DNA of 64,000 nt, from assembly GCA_030606485.1 (NCBI GenBank), contig JAUWGH010000010.1:17317-81316 (forward strand), written 5' to 3'. The notes below the pieces were generated by a model, which was not told where the DNA came from, ran no database searches, and saw only the letters and a list, made by a program, of their open reading frames with translations. Of the stretch, positions 9,359 through 17,582 are shown piece by piece. Position 1 is the first letter of the stretch; every line of letters starts with the position of its first letter. This stretch comes from Promethearchaeota archaeon (GTDB taxonomy: Archaea; Asgardarchaeota; Lokiarchaeia; Sigyniarchaeales; SOKP01). The translations under genes were made by a program, and so were the position numbers.

Positions 9359-9673
9359 TTAAATTAATGATTCTACAAATTCTAATAAAATCTTACTTGT
9401 TTTATGTTCTTCCCCTGATAGAATAGAAGAATCTAATAAATTTGTTAAAGCTTTTCTTATTATTTTAAATTCTTTATCGTCAAATAATAGATTTCTCCTA
9501 TCATAGACAATATAATTTTTAGTTATATCCGATTGAATGTCATTTATTTGTATTTTGATATTATTTTTAATAATTTTCGATTGAATATCATTTACTTGGT
9601 TTTTTAATGCAATAAACATTTTATCTATTTTTTCACTTAATATTAAGCAAAAATGGCTCATTGATTCGGGCAT
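9359..9673 (-). CDS. small hypothetical protein
   Basis: About 100 residues; the ATG four codons in (MSHFCLIL) is an equally good start. A helical protein with two similar segments (VNDIQSKIIKNN and INDIQSDITKNY) and an acidic C-terminus. No known family. First gene of the small minus-strand group that ends in the nuclease gene. Confidence 0.45.
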   Translation of the reverse strand: MPESMSHFCLILSEKIDKMFIALKNQVNDIQSKIIKNNIKIQINDIQSDITKNYIVYDRRNLLFDDKEFKIIRKALTNLLDSSILSGEEHKTSKILLEFVESLI

Positions 9674-9790
9674 ATTTTTACACTTTTATTTTCTGTTATA
9701 ACAATTATTATAATATTTATTATATCATTATCGAATCTTTTTAAAAAGGATGATGGTTTTTTTTATTTAATTAAAGGCGAAATTTAAAAA

Positions 9791-9964
9791 ATGAATGGAA
9801 AAACAACTAAATATTATAAATATAAACATTCTGGCTCTGGAACGATAACTATACCTATTTCTATCGCTGAAGCTTTAAATTGGAAACATAAAGATGATGT
9901 TAATCTTGTTATTAAAAACATAGATGGTAAAATAGGATTATTTATGTATAAAAAAGAAAAATAG
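9791..9964 (+). CDS. SpoVT/AbrB-type DNA-binding protein
   Basis: 57 residues. The pattern SGSGTITIPISIAEALNW followed by KDDVNLVIKNIDGKIGLFM is the swapped-hairpin AbrB fold: G-x-x-T-I-P, a helix with A-x-x-L-x-W, then the D-D-V-x-L strand pair. Such proteins are autorepressors or antitoxins. No toxin ORF follows: the next 100 bases hold only a lysine-rich frame broken by a long A run (MNKKDKVAEK, then FLEEVADNN in the next frame). An upstream A/T-rich region with GGCGAA precedes the ATG. Confidence 0.7.
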   Translation: MNGKTTKYYKYKHSGSGTITIPISIAEALNWKHKDDVNLVIKNIDGKIGLFMYKKEK

Positions 9965-10141
9965 AATATAAAAAGAAAATTAAAGAAGAGAGAATAATTG
10001 AATAAAAAGGATAAGGTGGCTGAAAAACCTAAAAAAAAAAATTTTTAGAAGAAGTTGCAGATAACAACAAAAGAAATTCTGGAGCTTAGAAAGGTTAGAC
10101 AAGAATGGGATAAGAGAAGATTGGAATGAATTCCAATTAAA

Positions 10142-11677
10142 TTATTCCTTAGGAGTAAAAATTAAATTATATTCACATATTCGACCCCCATGTCGAAGGA
10201 TACACTTTTTTAATTCTATTTGGTAATCATATTTTGGGTCAAATTTTTTTAGAAATGCAATTGTATAAGGAATACAGATAATTTCTATAAATTTTGAACC
10301 TCTTGAGGGATTAGACTCACCGCCAATCGGACAAAATTCGGAAGAATGTTTAACTCTTACATTATATTCATGTTCGTTCACTTTTTCTATTTTTGGTTCT
10401 GCCCCTAATACTTTATACATCTTCATTAAAGCGGCTTCTAAATTTGTTATGCCCCGACTTTTATATACTTTCGCTAAATTCCCTCCCAATAGGGTGGATA
10501 TACTCCGAGGTAAATTTTCTCCACCAAAACTTATCATCTCATCTATATATGCATGAAAGAATTTTGAAGGAGTTTTTATTTCCGTTATTCCCTTTATAAA
10601 TTCTTCCGTCAATCGATATGCTTCATCATCAGAATATTGTACTGGAGGATGTTTTGTAAAATATGCAGAAGGATAATATAAAACACCACCCTCATTTCTA
10701 TCAAGTGCTAATTTACAACACCTTATTGCATCTATTACAATTCCTGCAGAATTCGGGGAATCTTCTACCGAAAGGCGTAATTCGAGGTTTATAGGAATGT
10801 CTCCAAAAATCCTACCTTCCATTCGAATGAAACAAATTTTATTATCTTTTTGCCAAGCTACCCAATCACTTGGGCCAATATGTATATTTTCATCTTTCAA
10901 TCGAATTGCCGTTTGTGATTGGACAGCTTCAGTTTTAGATATTTTTTTAGAAATTAGACGATTTCTATCTAGCATATTAAGAAAATCAGTATTGCCTCCT
11001 GTATTAAGCTGATATGTACGCGTAAGCTTTACTCCTCTTTTCTTAAAAAGATTAGTTAAAATTCGGTGCACAATAGTAGCTCCAAATTGAGATTTTATAT
11101 CATCTCCGATAATTGGAATTCCCTTTTTTTCAAATTGACTACTCCACTCAGGATTACTGGCAATAAAAACAGGGATACAATTTATAAAGCCCACTTTTGC
11201 TTCTAAAGCACATTCAGCGTAAAATTTGGCGACTTTTTCAGAACCAACTGGGAGATAATTTATGAGCATATCCGTATTAGATTCTTTAAGTTCTTGAATT
11301 ATTTCTTCCTTGCTTGATTCTTTTTGATTTGATAAAACAAATCTATATTTTTCATCATAATTATTCATATGATCTGCAAAACTATCTAAAACTTTTCCCA
11401 TTTTAACGATAACACCAGTTTTTGGAATATTATTGCAAAATATTCTAGTACAATTAGGTGGTTGAAAAATAGCCTTTGTTACATCCTTTCCAACTTTCCT
11501 ATAATCTATATCAAATGCAGCAACTACTTCAATATCACCTGGTTTATACCCGCCAATATCCCAATGCATTAATCCAATACAATTATCATCATTTTTATTT
11601 TTATAATATTCAATACCTTGGATTAATGAACAAGCACAATTACCAATCCCAGCAATAGCAATTTTAATTTTCCGTAT
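10142..11677 (-). CDS. ino1: myo-inositol-1-phosphate synthase, apparent AUA start
   Basis: 511 residues; converts glucose 6-phosphate to inositol 1-phosphate with NAD, the first step to inositol phospholipids in archaea. Family blocks are clear: IAIAGIGNCA (NAD-binding loop), DDIKSQFGATIVHRIL, NTGGNTDFLNM, DRNRLISKKISKTEAV and SPNSAGIVIDAIRC. The first ATG in frame (11569) would cut off the NAD-binding loop. The frame is open upstream only to a TAA, and the only position matching family N-termini is ATA at 11675-11677 (MRKIKIAIAG), preceded by GGAAGTGA with 6-base spacing. Initiation at AUA, or a sequence error in ATG, is the simplest reading. Confidence 0.9.
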   Translation of the reverse strand: MRKIKIAIAGIGNCACSLIQGIEYYKNKNDDNCIGLMHWDIGGYKPGDIEVVAAFDIDYRKVGKDVTKAIFQPPNCTRIFCNNIPKTGVIVKMGKVLDSFADHMNNYDEKYRFVLSNQKESSKEEIIQELKESNTDMLINYLPVGSEKVAKFYAECALEAKVGFINCIPVFIASNPEWSSQFEKKGIPIIGDDIKSQFGATIVHRILTNLFKKRGVKLTRTYQLNTGGNTDFLNMLDRNRLISKKISKTEAVQSQTAIRLKDENIHIGPSDWVAWQKDNKICFIRMEGRIFGDIPINLELRLSVEDSPNSAGIVIDAIRCCKLALDRNEGGVLYYPSAYFTKHPPVQYSDDEAYRLTEEFIKGITEIKTPSKFFHAYIDEMISFGGENLPRSISTLLGGNLAKVYKSRGITNLEAALMKMYKVLGAEPKIEKVNEHEYNVRVKHSSEFCPIGGESNPSRGSKFIEIICIPYTIAFLKKFDPKYDYQIELKKCILRHGGRICEYNLIFTPKE

Positions 11678-11797
11678 TTATATTCACTTCCAAAAATTTT
11701 TAAGTCTTTTCATTTAATTCCTAGATTATTTAATTATTGGAATTTTAATAAGTATAATTTTAATTAATATTCCAATACATTTTACGGTTATTGTTAT

Positions 11798-12901
11798 TTA
11801 AAAGGGAAAATTATATTCCTTTAACCCTAATTCTTCTTGCATTATTTTTATATCTTGTTGGAGATTCTCATTAATCGGAATTCCTGTTTTATGTCTTTCC
11901 ATTTTTGCTTCAAATTCTTTTTCTCCAGCGGTATATATCCTATCACAACCTGGGACTTTTTTGGAATTTCTTAAACCTTTCATAATGTTTCCAGTAATCT
12001 TTCTAAAAGTATCCAATGGAATAAAATTTTCAATATTAATTGCTAAAAAGAAATGTCCAACTTTTAAATATTTTTTACCATTCTCCTCAATTCCAGCTGT
12101 ATCTTTTAAATAAATGCCATCTTGTAATGCTGCTGATAATATTTCTACTAATGTGGCATATCCATAACCTTTATGGCCGCCATTTTCTTCTCCCTTTTTG
12201 CCAAATGATAATAAAGCCGCTGTATTATTACCTAAATTATTTAAAATTTTAGCTGGATCTATTTCAGATTCTTCTTTATTATTTATAACTAATCCTTTAG
12301 GAAGTGTTTTCTTAAGGCGGTTGTATACTTCTACTTTACCTCTTTGGATTATTGAAGTTGCACAATCAATAAGAAATGGAAAATTTTCATCGGTTGGACA
12401 ACCAGCTGTTAAAGGATTAGTTCCTAACATAGGTTCTACTCCAAAAATTGGTGGTACAGAGGGTCTTGTATTTGTAACAGCGATTCCAATCATGCCTTCT
12501 TTTATTGCCATTAGTGAATAATAGCCTGCAATTCCAAAATGAGTAGAATTTCTAACAGCCACTGCCCCGATACCATATTTTTTAGCTTTCTCAATTGCTA
12601 ATTTCATTGATTTATAAGCAATAACATGACCCATTCCAAGTCCTCCATCTATGACGGCTGTAGTAGGACTTTCTTTAATAATCTTAATTTCCGTCCTTGG
12701 ATAATATATACCCGCTTTAATTCGATCATAATACATTTTCATTCTTTGTATTCCATGGGATTCAATTCCTCTTATATCCGAGGTTATTAAAACATCTGCA
12801 CAAATCTCTGCGTCTTCTTTAGGGACATCCAATCCAATAAAAACATCCTTTATAAAATTTTTGAGTGTCGTTGCATCAATATATACTATTTTATCAGACA
12901 T
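11798..12901 (-). CDS. Ldh2-family malate/L-lactate-type dehydrogenase
   Basis: 367 residues, the usual length for the Ldh2/YbiC/ureidoglycolate family of NAD(P)-dependent 2-hydroxyacid oxidoreductases, which are unrelated to classical LDH/MDH. Signatures: RGIESHGIQRM near residue 45 with the conserved His, AVRNSTHFGIAGYY, GIAVTNTRP, GTNPLTAGCP, and GHKGYGYATLVEILSAAL. Substrate (malate, sulfolactate or another hydroxyacid) cannot be decided from sequence. It precedes the inositol-phosphate synthase by 120 bases on the same strand, so co-transcription is possible, but the pathways are not obviously linked. Confidence 0.9.
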   Translation of the reverse strand: MSDKIVYIDATTLKNFIKDVFIGLDVPKEDAEICADVLITSDIRGIESHGIQRMKMYYDRIKAGIYYPRTEIKIIKESPTTAVIDGGLGMGHVIAYKSMKLAIEKAKKYGIGAVAVRNSTHFGIAGYYSLMAIKEGMIGIAVTNTRPSVPPIFGVEPMLGTNPLTAGCPTDENFPFLIDCATSIIQRGKVEVYNRLKKTLPKGLVINNKEESEIDPAKILNNLGNNTAALLSFGKKGEENGGHKGYGYATLVEILSAALQDGIYLKDTAGIEENGKKYLKVGHFFLAINIENFIPLDTFRKITGNIMKGLRNSKKVPGCDRIYTAGEKEFEAKMERHKTGIPINENLQQDIKIMQEELGLKEYNFPF

Positions 12902-13169
12902 TATTCCACTTCCATAAAATTTTAATGCTAGTTAGATTTAGTGATATTAAATCTCGAATTATTTTCATTAAAAAGTCTTGATATTTTAAACTCTTAATAA
13001 ATGATTAAATCAAATATCTATTTTTTTATAAACCTCTATTTAATTAAATAAAAACTTAATTTAGTTTTTAATATTTAAACTTTATACGAATTTTGAGATT
13101 AGTATAAAAAGGAATTTTTTTATAACATTTTTAAAAAATGGAGATAAAATAAAGTAAAGATTAGAATTT

Positions 13170-13307
13170 TTGTATAAGTGGGTTTCCCTAATTTATCAGA
13201 GTGGGGAGGAGTTAAAAGAATTATTGAATGAATTTTTAGCGGAGATTCATTCCGAGATGGATTCAGGGTTGAATTTATCAGATTTAGATGAAATTACCCC
13301 AGAATAA
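13170..13307 (+). CDS. very short ORF, possibly a gene end
   Basis: A TTG at 13170 opens 45 residues ending LLNEFLAEIHSEMDSG and LNLSDLDEITPE. The acidic, helical style resembles the C-terminal end of small DNA-binding or antitoxin proteins, but no start with a ribosome binding site is seen, so this may be the remnant of a longer gene. Confidence 0.25.
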   Translation: MYKWVSLIYQSGEELKELLNEFLAEIHSEMDSGLNLSDLDEITPE

Positions 13308-13433
13308 ATTTCCTTTTTTGAAATTAATTTATTTTGTTTTATCAGTCTTATTAGATTAAAAAATAAGTAAGTACTAAGTTTTTTGATCCTTAATTATATT
13401 ATCAAAATCGAAACATTTAAATCTCCTAGATAA

Positions 13434-13784
13434 GACGGTCAAGGAAGAGTCGAGTCACGAAACAATACCAAAAAAAAGAGGGCGCCCCGCAAGCAGGAAC
13501 AACTGAGCGTGGAACAAGTGGAAACCTTGAAGGCGCGCTACGAGCAAAACATCAAAAGCGTCAATCAAGCCGTTCGGTTGAGGGCATTTTTCAAGGCTCC
13601 TTTCAAGCACACGGTTCTTGGCTGGAAAACGGACAAGTCCAAGCGGTTAACGGCTGAGGAAGCGGAAGAAAAGTTAAGGAAATTAGTTCGCGACTTACGA
13701 GAAGAGGCCTCTACACTCATCAATTCTGATATTTTTTCCCCTTTTGTTTTTATCTCATTATCCTTTAACGTCTACTCCATTTAA
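13434..13784 (+). CDS. GC-richer foreign-looking ORF, probably truncated
   Basis: The frame is open from 13434 and uses GTG at 13509 as first usual start. Codons such as GCG, CGC, CGG and CTG are frequent up to about 13715, unlike the AT-rich neighbours; after that the sequence returns to local composition and the peptide becomes hydrophobic (IFSPFVFISLSFNVYS). Reading: a basic lysine-rich start (TKKKRAPRKQEQ), then VETLKARYEQNIKSVNQAVR and EEAEEKLRKLVRDLREEA. This looks like the first part of an acquired gene, cut at about 13715 and running on into host sequence. Family unknown. Confidence 0.4.
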   Translation, partial: DGQGRVESRNNTKKKRAPRKQEQLSVEQVETLKARYEQNIKSVNQAVRLRAFFKAPFKHTVLGWKTDKSKRLTAEEAEEKLRKLVRDLREEASTLINSDIFSPFVFISLSFNVYSI

Positions 13785-13900
13785 TGCTTTCTACATTATT
13801 TAAATAATATAGCGCGAAATATATTTGCTAAATTCCAAATTTATTAAAGATATGAATTGATAATGATTTTTGTTGATACAAATTTTAATATAATTCTAAT

Positions 13901-14065
13901 ATGGGGGTTTTAAAAATTAAACTTGAAATTGATTTACCTGAAAAAAAATTTAAAAATTTAAAAATAATTTTTGAGATGTTCAATCAAGACTTAACTGAAT
14001 CGTTAGAAAAAATAGCGATAAATTTCATTAAAAGTTCTCTTAAAGAAATTGAATTTATGCTTTAG
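13901..14065 (+). CDS. 54-residue hypothetical, possibly RHH-like
   Basis: MGVLKIKLEIDLPEKKFK, then LKIIFEMFNQDLTESLEKIA and a lysine-rich helix. One strand followed by two helices is the layout of a ribbon-helix-helix monomer, but no diagnostic residue is seen. It sits next to a relic of the 43.4 kb gene. Confidence 0.35.
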   Translation: MGVLKIKLEIDLPEKKFKNLKIIFEMFNQDLTESLEKIAINFIKSSLKEIEFML

Positions 14066-14180
14066 GTTATTCAAACAATCTTTTTAAAAATTTGTATAGG
14101 AAAACTTGATAAATCATTTCTTGAAAAGGGAAAAGAAAAATCATCTGGCTCCAAGTTTTCTATTATAATCATTATCTTTC

Positions 14181-14322
14181 AAATTAATTTCCGGGGTGTC
14201 TTTTACCGAAAAATGAGAATTATGAATTAGTGCAAGAACTTTTCACTATACTCGGTATAAGGATTGAATCAGAATAAGAAGAAATAAAAGAGGTTGAGGT
14301 AATAGAGATTAGGAATGGATGA
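14181..14322 (+). pseudogene. relic of the gene at 43351-43728
   Basis: About 140 bases align with 43.50-43.64 kb: the DNA encoding PGCLLPENENYE, then LFVTLGKKIESE and IKEVEAME is recognisable here with many substitutions and an internal TAA where the intact copy has a Tyr codon (GAATAAGAAG against GAATATGAAG). The N-terminal half of the gene is absent. A dead duplicate. Confidence 0.65.
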
Positions 14323-14352
14323 GAAATAATGTTTTTTTGAAGATTTTTTATG

Positions 14353-14496
14353 TTATTCTACTGTTTCTTTGCAATGTTCAAATTTCATTTCAATTTTAAT
14401 AAGATCTAACCAGAAAGTATCTTCATAAACCATAATTTCTTTTAATTCTTTTATTAATTTTAAGAAATTATTTAACTTTTTAATCACTTCATTCAT
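14353..14496 (-). CDS. 47-residue helical hypothetical protein
   Basis: MNEVIKKLNNFLKLIKELK then EIMVYEDTFWLDLIKIEMKF. The ATG is preceded by AGAGGA with about nine bases spacing, which supports a real short gene. A single long helix or helical pair; function unknown. Confidence 0.4.
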   Translation of the reverse strand: MNEVIKKLNNFLKLIKELKEIMVYEDTFWLDLIKIEMKFEHCKETVE

Positions 14497-14657
14497 TTTG
14501 TAATTTCCTCTATTTTTAAAAGGTGACTCCTATCACAAATCAAGGGCTAAAAGAAGAAAGTCGATTTATATAAAGTAAATTTTTTTTATAGCACATCTAA
14601 GAGCTAAAAATTCCAATGTAATAGGAGTCATAGTTTTTATTTCTCTAACTATTTAAA

Positions 14658-14864
14658 TTATATTTCTTCCTTTAATTGCTTTCCAACATTTTTACAATAA
14701 TCTTTAACTTCAGAAAGGGCAACCGAAACAATTGCATGCCCCCTATGTTTTCCTTCAAATAATTTAATTAATTTTTGATTATTTGGATCATTTGGATTAA
14801 TAATCACATATTCTTTACAACGAAGAATACATGCTCGCACCCTAACGAATGACATATCAATCAT
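14658..14864 (-). CDS. 68-residue hypothetical protein
   Basis: MIDMSFVRVRACILRCKEYV and IINPNDPNNQKLIKLFEGKH with RGHAIVSVALSEVKDYCKNV. Two Cys near residue 12-16 and one near 56. The upstream ORF overlaps it in TAATGA, and a perfect GGAGGT lies just before, so it is translated, from ATG 14864 or the ATG three codons later. Family unknown. Confidence 0.5.
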   Translation of the reverse strand: MIDMSFVRVRACILRCKEYVIINPNDPNNQKLIKLFEGKHRGHAIVSVALSEVKDYCKNVGKQLKEEI

Positions 14865-15001
14865 TAACCTCCTTTTTTACAGCTAAATCCCTGTATTATT
14901 CTGAAAATGGTGCAAATAAAAATACCTGATCCTAATTTAACCATTATTCCCTTGTATTTTTCATATTTCTTATCTGAAATAAATAATTTCTGATACGACA
15001 T
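14864..15001 (-). CDS. 45-residue hypothetical, coupled to the next gene
   Basis: MSYQKLFISDKKYEKYKGIM, then a hydrophobic stretch (VKLGSGIFICTIFRIIQGFS) and a KKGG end. Its last codons contain the GGAGGT ribosome binding site of the downstream gene, whose ATG overlaps its stop, so the two are translationally coupled. An AAGGA motif precedes its own ATG. Confidence 0.4.
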   Translation of the reverse strand: MSYQKLFISDKKYEKYKGIMVKLGSGIFICTIFRIIQGFSCKKGG

Positions 15002-15213
15002 CTCCCTATCCTTTCTCTGCGATGTTGTTATTATATCTTAATTTTATTTCGAGATATAAAGGTTTATTCTAAAACATTTTTAAAATTATTGGTATTGTAA
15101 ATTTTAATGGAGATTTTAATTAATTCATTAAAGGAAAATAAGAATCAAATTATTTCTATTAAATAATATATTAATTAAAAAAGCAATATTAATATCGTAA
15201 AAAAACTCCAGAT

Positions 15214-15236
15214 GATCAGATCAGATCAGATCAGAT
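15214..15236 (+). repeat. GATCA pentamer microsatellite
   Basis: About 4.6 tandem copies of GATCA/AGATC in otherwise ordinary AT-rich intergenic DNA, 33 bases before a small zinc-ribbon gene. Likely slippage-prone. Confidence 0.8.
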
Positions 15237-15268
15237 TATTTTTATTCAAAAAAGAGAAATAAAATCAA

Positions 15269-15421
15269 ATGAAAGAGAAAAATAGTGTAGAGCAATTAAA
15301 AAGAGAACTAGTTGAGGAAATAGAACACTATATTAAGGAAATGAGGAAAATTTGCCCTATGTGTAGAATAAACATCCCCATTAACTCTCTCTTTTGTCCA
15401 TATTGCGGAAATAAATTATAA
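15269..15421 (+). CDS. 50-residue zinc-ribbon protein
   Basis: A helical, charged N-terminus (KEKNSVEQLKRELVEEIEH) is followed by a C-x2-C pair (CPMC at 29-32) and a second pair (CPYC at 43-46) in the order of a short zinc ribbon ending GNKL. Such one-domain ribbons usually bind nucleic acid or serve as protein adaptors. Start ATG 15269 has AAGAGAAA upstream. Confidence 0.55.
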   Translation: MKEKNSVEQLKRELVEEIEHYIKEMRKICPMCRINIPINSLFCPYCGNKL

Positions 15422-15533
15422 TTTTTAATTTTTTTATTAAATACTCTACACTATATTAGATGTCTTGATTTTGATAATTTTCTTTTTAATATAGAAATTT
15501 CAAACAATAATATCTAATATTTAATTTACGATA

Positions 15534-15774
15534 TTACAGAAAGAATAGACCTCCTTTATTTTGGGGCAATTGGACAGTGACGGCAATTGTATGAGCAAGA
15601 TTAGTCTTTCCAGATTTAAATGGTCTAAATACTTCAGTGAGTTTTCCTGTGGCAATTCCTCCGCCGAGAATTCTATTTAAATCAGCAGAACCTGTAGTAA
15701 TATACTCGGTATTTTCATCCATGTCTCCAGCAGGTACAAACTCAGTCATTCCTAATGAACTATGCACGTTCCAT
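15534..15774 (-). pseudogene. RadA/Rad51-like recombinase fragment
   Basis: The frame reads [39 protein letters not shown], then [20 protein letters not shown] and [11 protein letters not shown] before ending in LFFL and a stop. This is the core start of RadA with Walker A (here PFKSGKTN), but the N-terminal helix-hairpin-helix domain and everything after the first ATPase strand are missing. Upstream, MERA in another frame joins SLGM if one or two bases are restored, matching the usual ERAR-LGM-EFVPA order. A dead fragment; the working radA must be elsewhere. Confidence 0.8.
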
Positions 15775-15857
15775 ATTAGTTTTTTAGCTGTTCGTTGGTG
15801 CAGTTGAACCTCTCATTGGAAAAGTCCATGTGGCATTTTCCGATATATTAAAAGCAG

Positions 15858-15911
15858 AACTCTTTTATATATTGCAAAAATTGTAAGTTCTTGGTCAGTT
15901 TAACTAACTGA
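15858..15911 (+). pseudogene. 3' fragment of a zinc-ribbon gene
   Basis: Eighteen codons read NSFIYCKNCKFLVSLTN and stop, the exact end of the double zinc-ribbon protein encoded at 42249-42518 (NPFIYCKNCKFLVSLTD), with matching flanking DNA (CAGTTTAAC). A third copy of the same end lies at 40447-40541. It is a dispersed gene-end fragment. Confidence 0.7.
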
Positions 15912-15928
15912 TTCCTCAATTTGAGAAA

Positions 15929-16366
15929 TCATAGAAAAAAAGTTATAACAAAAATTACCAATAGGATAATCACAAAAACAAACCAATAAATCTGTATATT
16001 CCTACCAAATCTTATTAGTCTATTTTCTTCATTTTTGGTTTTTCTTAAAATTCTTATCATTCCATATGTAATTTCAGGACAACTAAAATATGCAATTATG
16101 GATATACTCTGAAGTATTATCATCATAAATGACAAAAACCTCATTTCATAGAAATAAATTGCTCGCACACCAGGTTCAGGACCAAAAAAAAAAGTCAATA
16201 ACAATAAGAAAATACCAGTAAATAATAATATTATACTCCAAACCAAGTAAAGTCTTACGTCTTTTCCTTGTATAAATTTTTTTCCGGTCGCTTGTTTTGC
16301 TCCACAATATTCGCAAATCACTGCATTTCTTTTAATTTGTTCCCCACAGTTAGTACAATTTTTTAT
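15929..16366 (-). CDS. zinc-ribbon membrane protein, apparent AUA start
   Basis: Reading from ATA at 16364-16366 gives MKNCTNCGEQIKRNAVICEY and CGAKQATGKK: a complete double C-x2-C ribbon (C4, C7, C19, C22), then three or four membrane helices. The GTG that first appears in frame would remove half the ribbon. AGGGGG lies eight bases before the ATA and a stop lies just upstream of that, so AUA is the only sensible start unless the base is misread. About 145 residues. Ribbon plus TM bundle proteins are common in archaea and of unknown function. Confidence 0.7.
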   Translation of the reverse strand: MKNCTNCGEQIKRNAVICEYCGAKQATGKKFIQGKDVRLYLVWSIILLFTGIFLLLLTFFFGPEPGVRAIYFYEMRFLSFMMIILQSISIIAYFSCPEITYGMIRILRKTKNEENRLIRFGRNIQIYWFVFVIILLVIFVITFFL

Positions 16367-16692
16367 TTTTTTCGCCCCCTAATTTTTTTACATTTTATTT
16401 AATTCTAAATTCATTATAATTTTTAATTTAAATATTTCCTAATTTTTAACCTTTTAAATGAAATTAAAACTCACATTTTTATTCAAGCCGTTTTTTATAT
16501 TCGAAAAATGGTTAACTGGGTAATCAGGCTTTGCACGTTTATAACATCCAATAATTATTAACAACAACAATTAATAACAACAAAAGAAATTTTATATACT
16601 TATTGAATCTTTACCTTGAATATTCCAATTCTTTTGAGACGGCGTATTTTTTTTGTGAATTCTGGAAATTTTATTAAATATTATAAAAAATA
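16367..16692. other. gene-free stretch
   Basis: AT-rich intergenic DNA between two minus-strand genes. It contains CAACAACAATTAATAACAACAAAAG (16560-16584, split repeats of AACAA) but no ORF or hairpin of note. Confidence 0.35.
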
Positions 16693-17421
16693 TTATTGAT
16701 TACAAAGTAAAACAAAATTATTTATAATTTCTTCACCTATGGTCATAGTTTTATTAATTATTTTCTTATCATAATTACCTGAATAATTATAATTGATGTT
16801 ATGAGTTTCTGGATGAAATTGAACTGAGAAAATAGGTCTTTTGATGTGACGCATATATTGTATAGCTTTAAAGCCATTTATTTCTGAAGTAACTATTATA
16901 TCGAAATTCTTTTGGATGCTATAATCATCAGGTGATATATAATCACGATGATGAATGTTTACTGGGATTTTACTATAAGGTATCAATTCATCAGTTTTCT
17001 TTAGCGAGATGGAAATAATCCTGCTATCTCTACTTGGAATCTTCATTCTCTGTACTTTTCCTTTAAATGCAAAGGCAGTTAAATGAAGTCCATAACAAAT
17101 CGCTAAAATAGGTTTTTGTTTTGCTTTTTGAATTAACTTCAGTTCTGATCTAAATTTCTTCTCTAAATCCTTATTGTTATAAAATTCAGAAACATTTAAG
17201 TTAGAACCTGATAGAATTAATCCAATACTAGTTTTAAGGAGTTTAAAATCAATTTGAGAGTAAGGTACAGTTTTTAATTCGATATTTGGATTTTTTTCCT
17301 GAATAATATTTACAATCCTTTCTATACGTTTAGTTTGGAAGCTACTTGAATAATTATCTATAAGGCATATCTGTTTTTTTTTATTATTAGAAACTTTTTC
17401 TTCACTCATAATTTTTTTCAT
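16693..17421 (-). CDS. class I glutamine amidotransferase domain protein
   Basis: 242 residues. A class I GATase: ICLIDNYSSSF opens the fold, ILAICYGLHL carries the nucleophile C109, and FSVQFHPE gives H203 and E205 of the triad. The loop after Cys reads YGLHL, not the usual GxQ of dedicated synthases, as in free-standing GATase-like or gamma-glutamyl hydrolase proteins. No synthase partner lies beside it, so the acceptor is unknown; a lone glutaminase, peptidase or antibiotic-pathway enzyme are options. Confidence 0.8.
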   Translation of the reverse strand: MKKIMSEEKVSNNKKKQICLIDNYSSSFQTKRIERIVNIIQEKNPNIELKTVPYSQIDFKLLKTSIGLILSGSNLNVSEFYNNKDLEKKFRSELKLIQKAKQKPILAICYGLHLTAFAFKGKVQRMKIPSRDSRIISISLKKTDELIPYSKIPVNIHHRDYISPDDYSIQKNFDIIVTSEINGFKAIQYMRHIKRPIFSVQFHPETHNINYNYSGNYDKKIINKTMTIGEEIINNFVLLCNQ

Positions 17422-17582
17422 CTTGATTATTATAGGACTGAATCAATGAGTGTTTTAAATGGATAATAAACATAAGCAATGTTTTACATTGAAAATTTTT
17501 ACATTTACTTTTACAGAATTTCTCATTATACTTTCTTCAAATTTATTTATTAAATTTTTCTTCTTGTTCATCTAATATTTTT

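Noticed and set aside
10393..12521. Open plus-strand frames over the metabolic genes
   Set aside because: Antisense shadows of the inositol-phosphate synthase and Ldh2-type genes, whose minus-strand motifs are unambiguous.
13431..13784. Transposase or integrase
   Set aside because: The GC-rich ORF looked like a mobile gene at first, but no DDE, HUH or tyrosine-recombinase motif is present.
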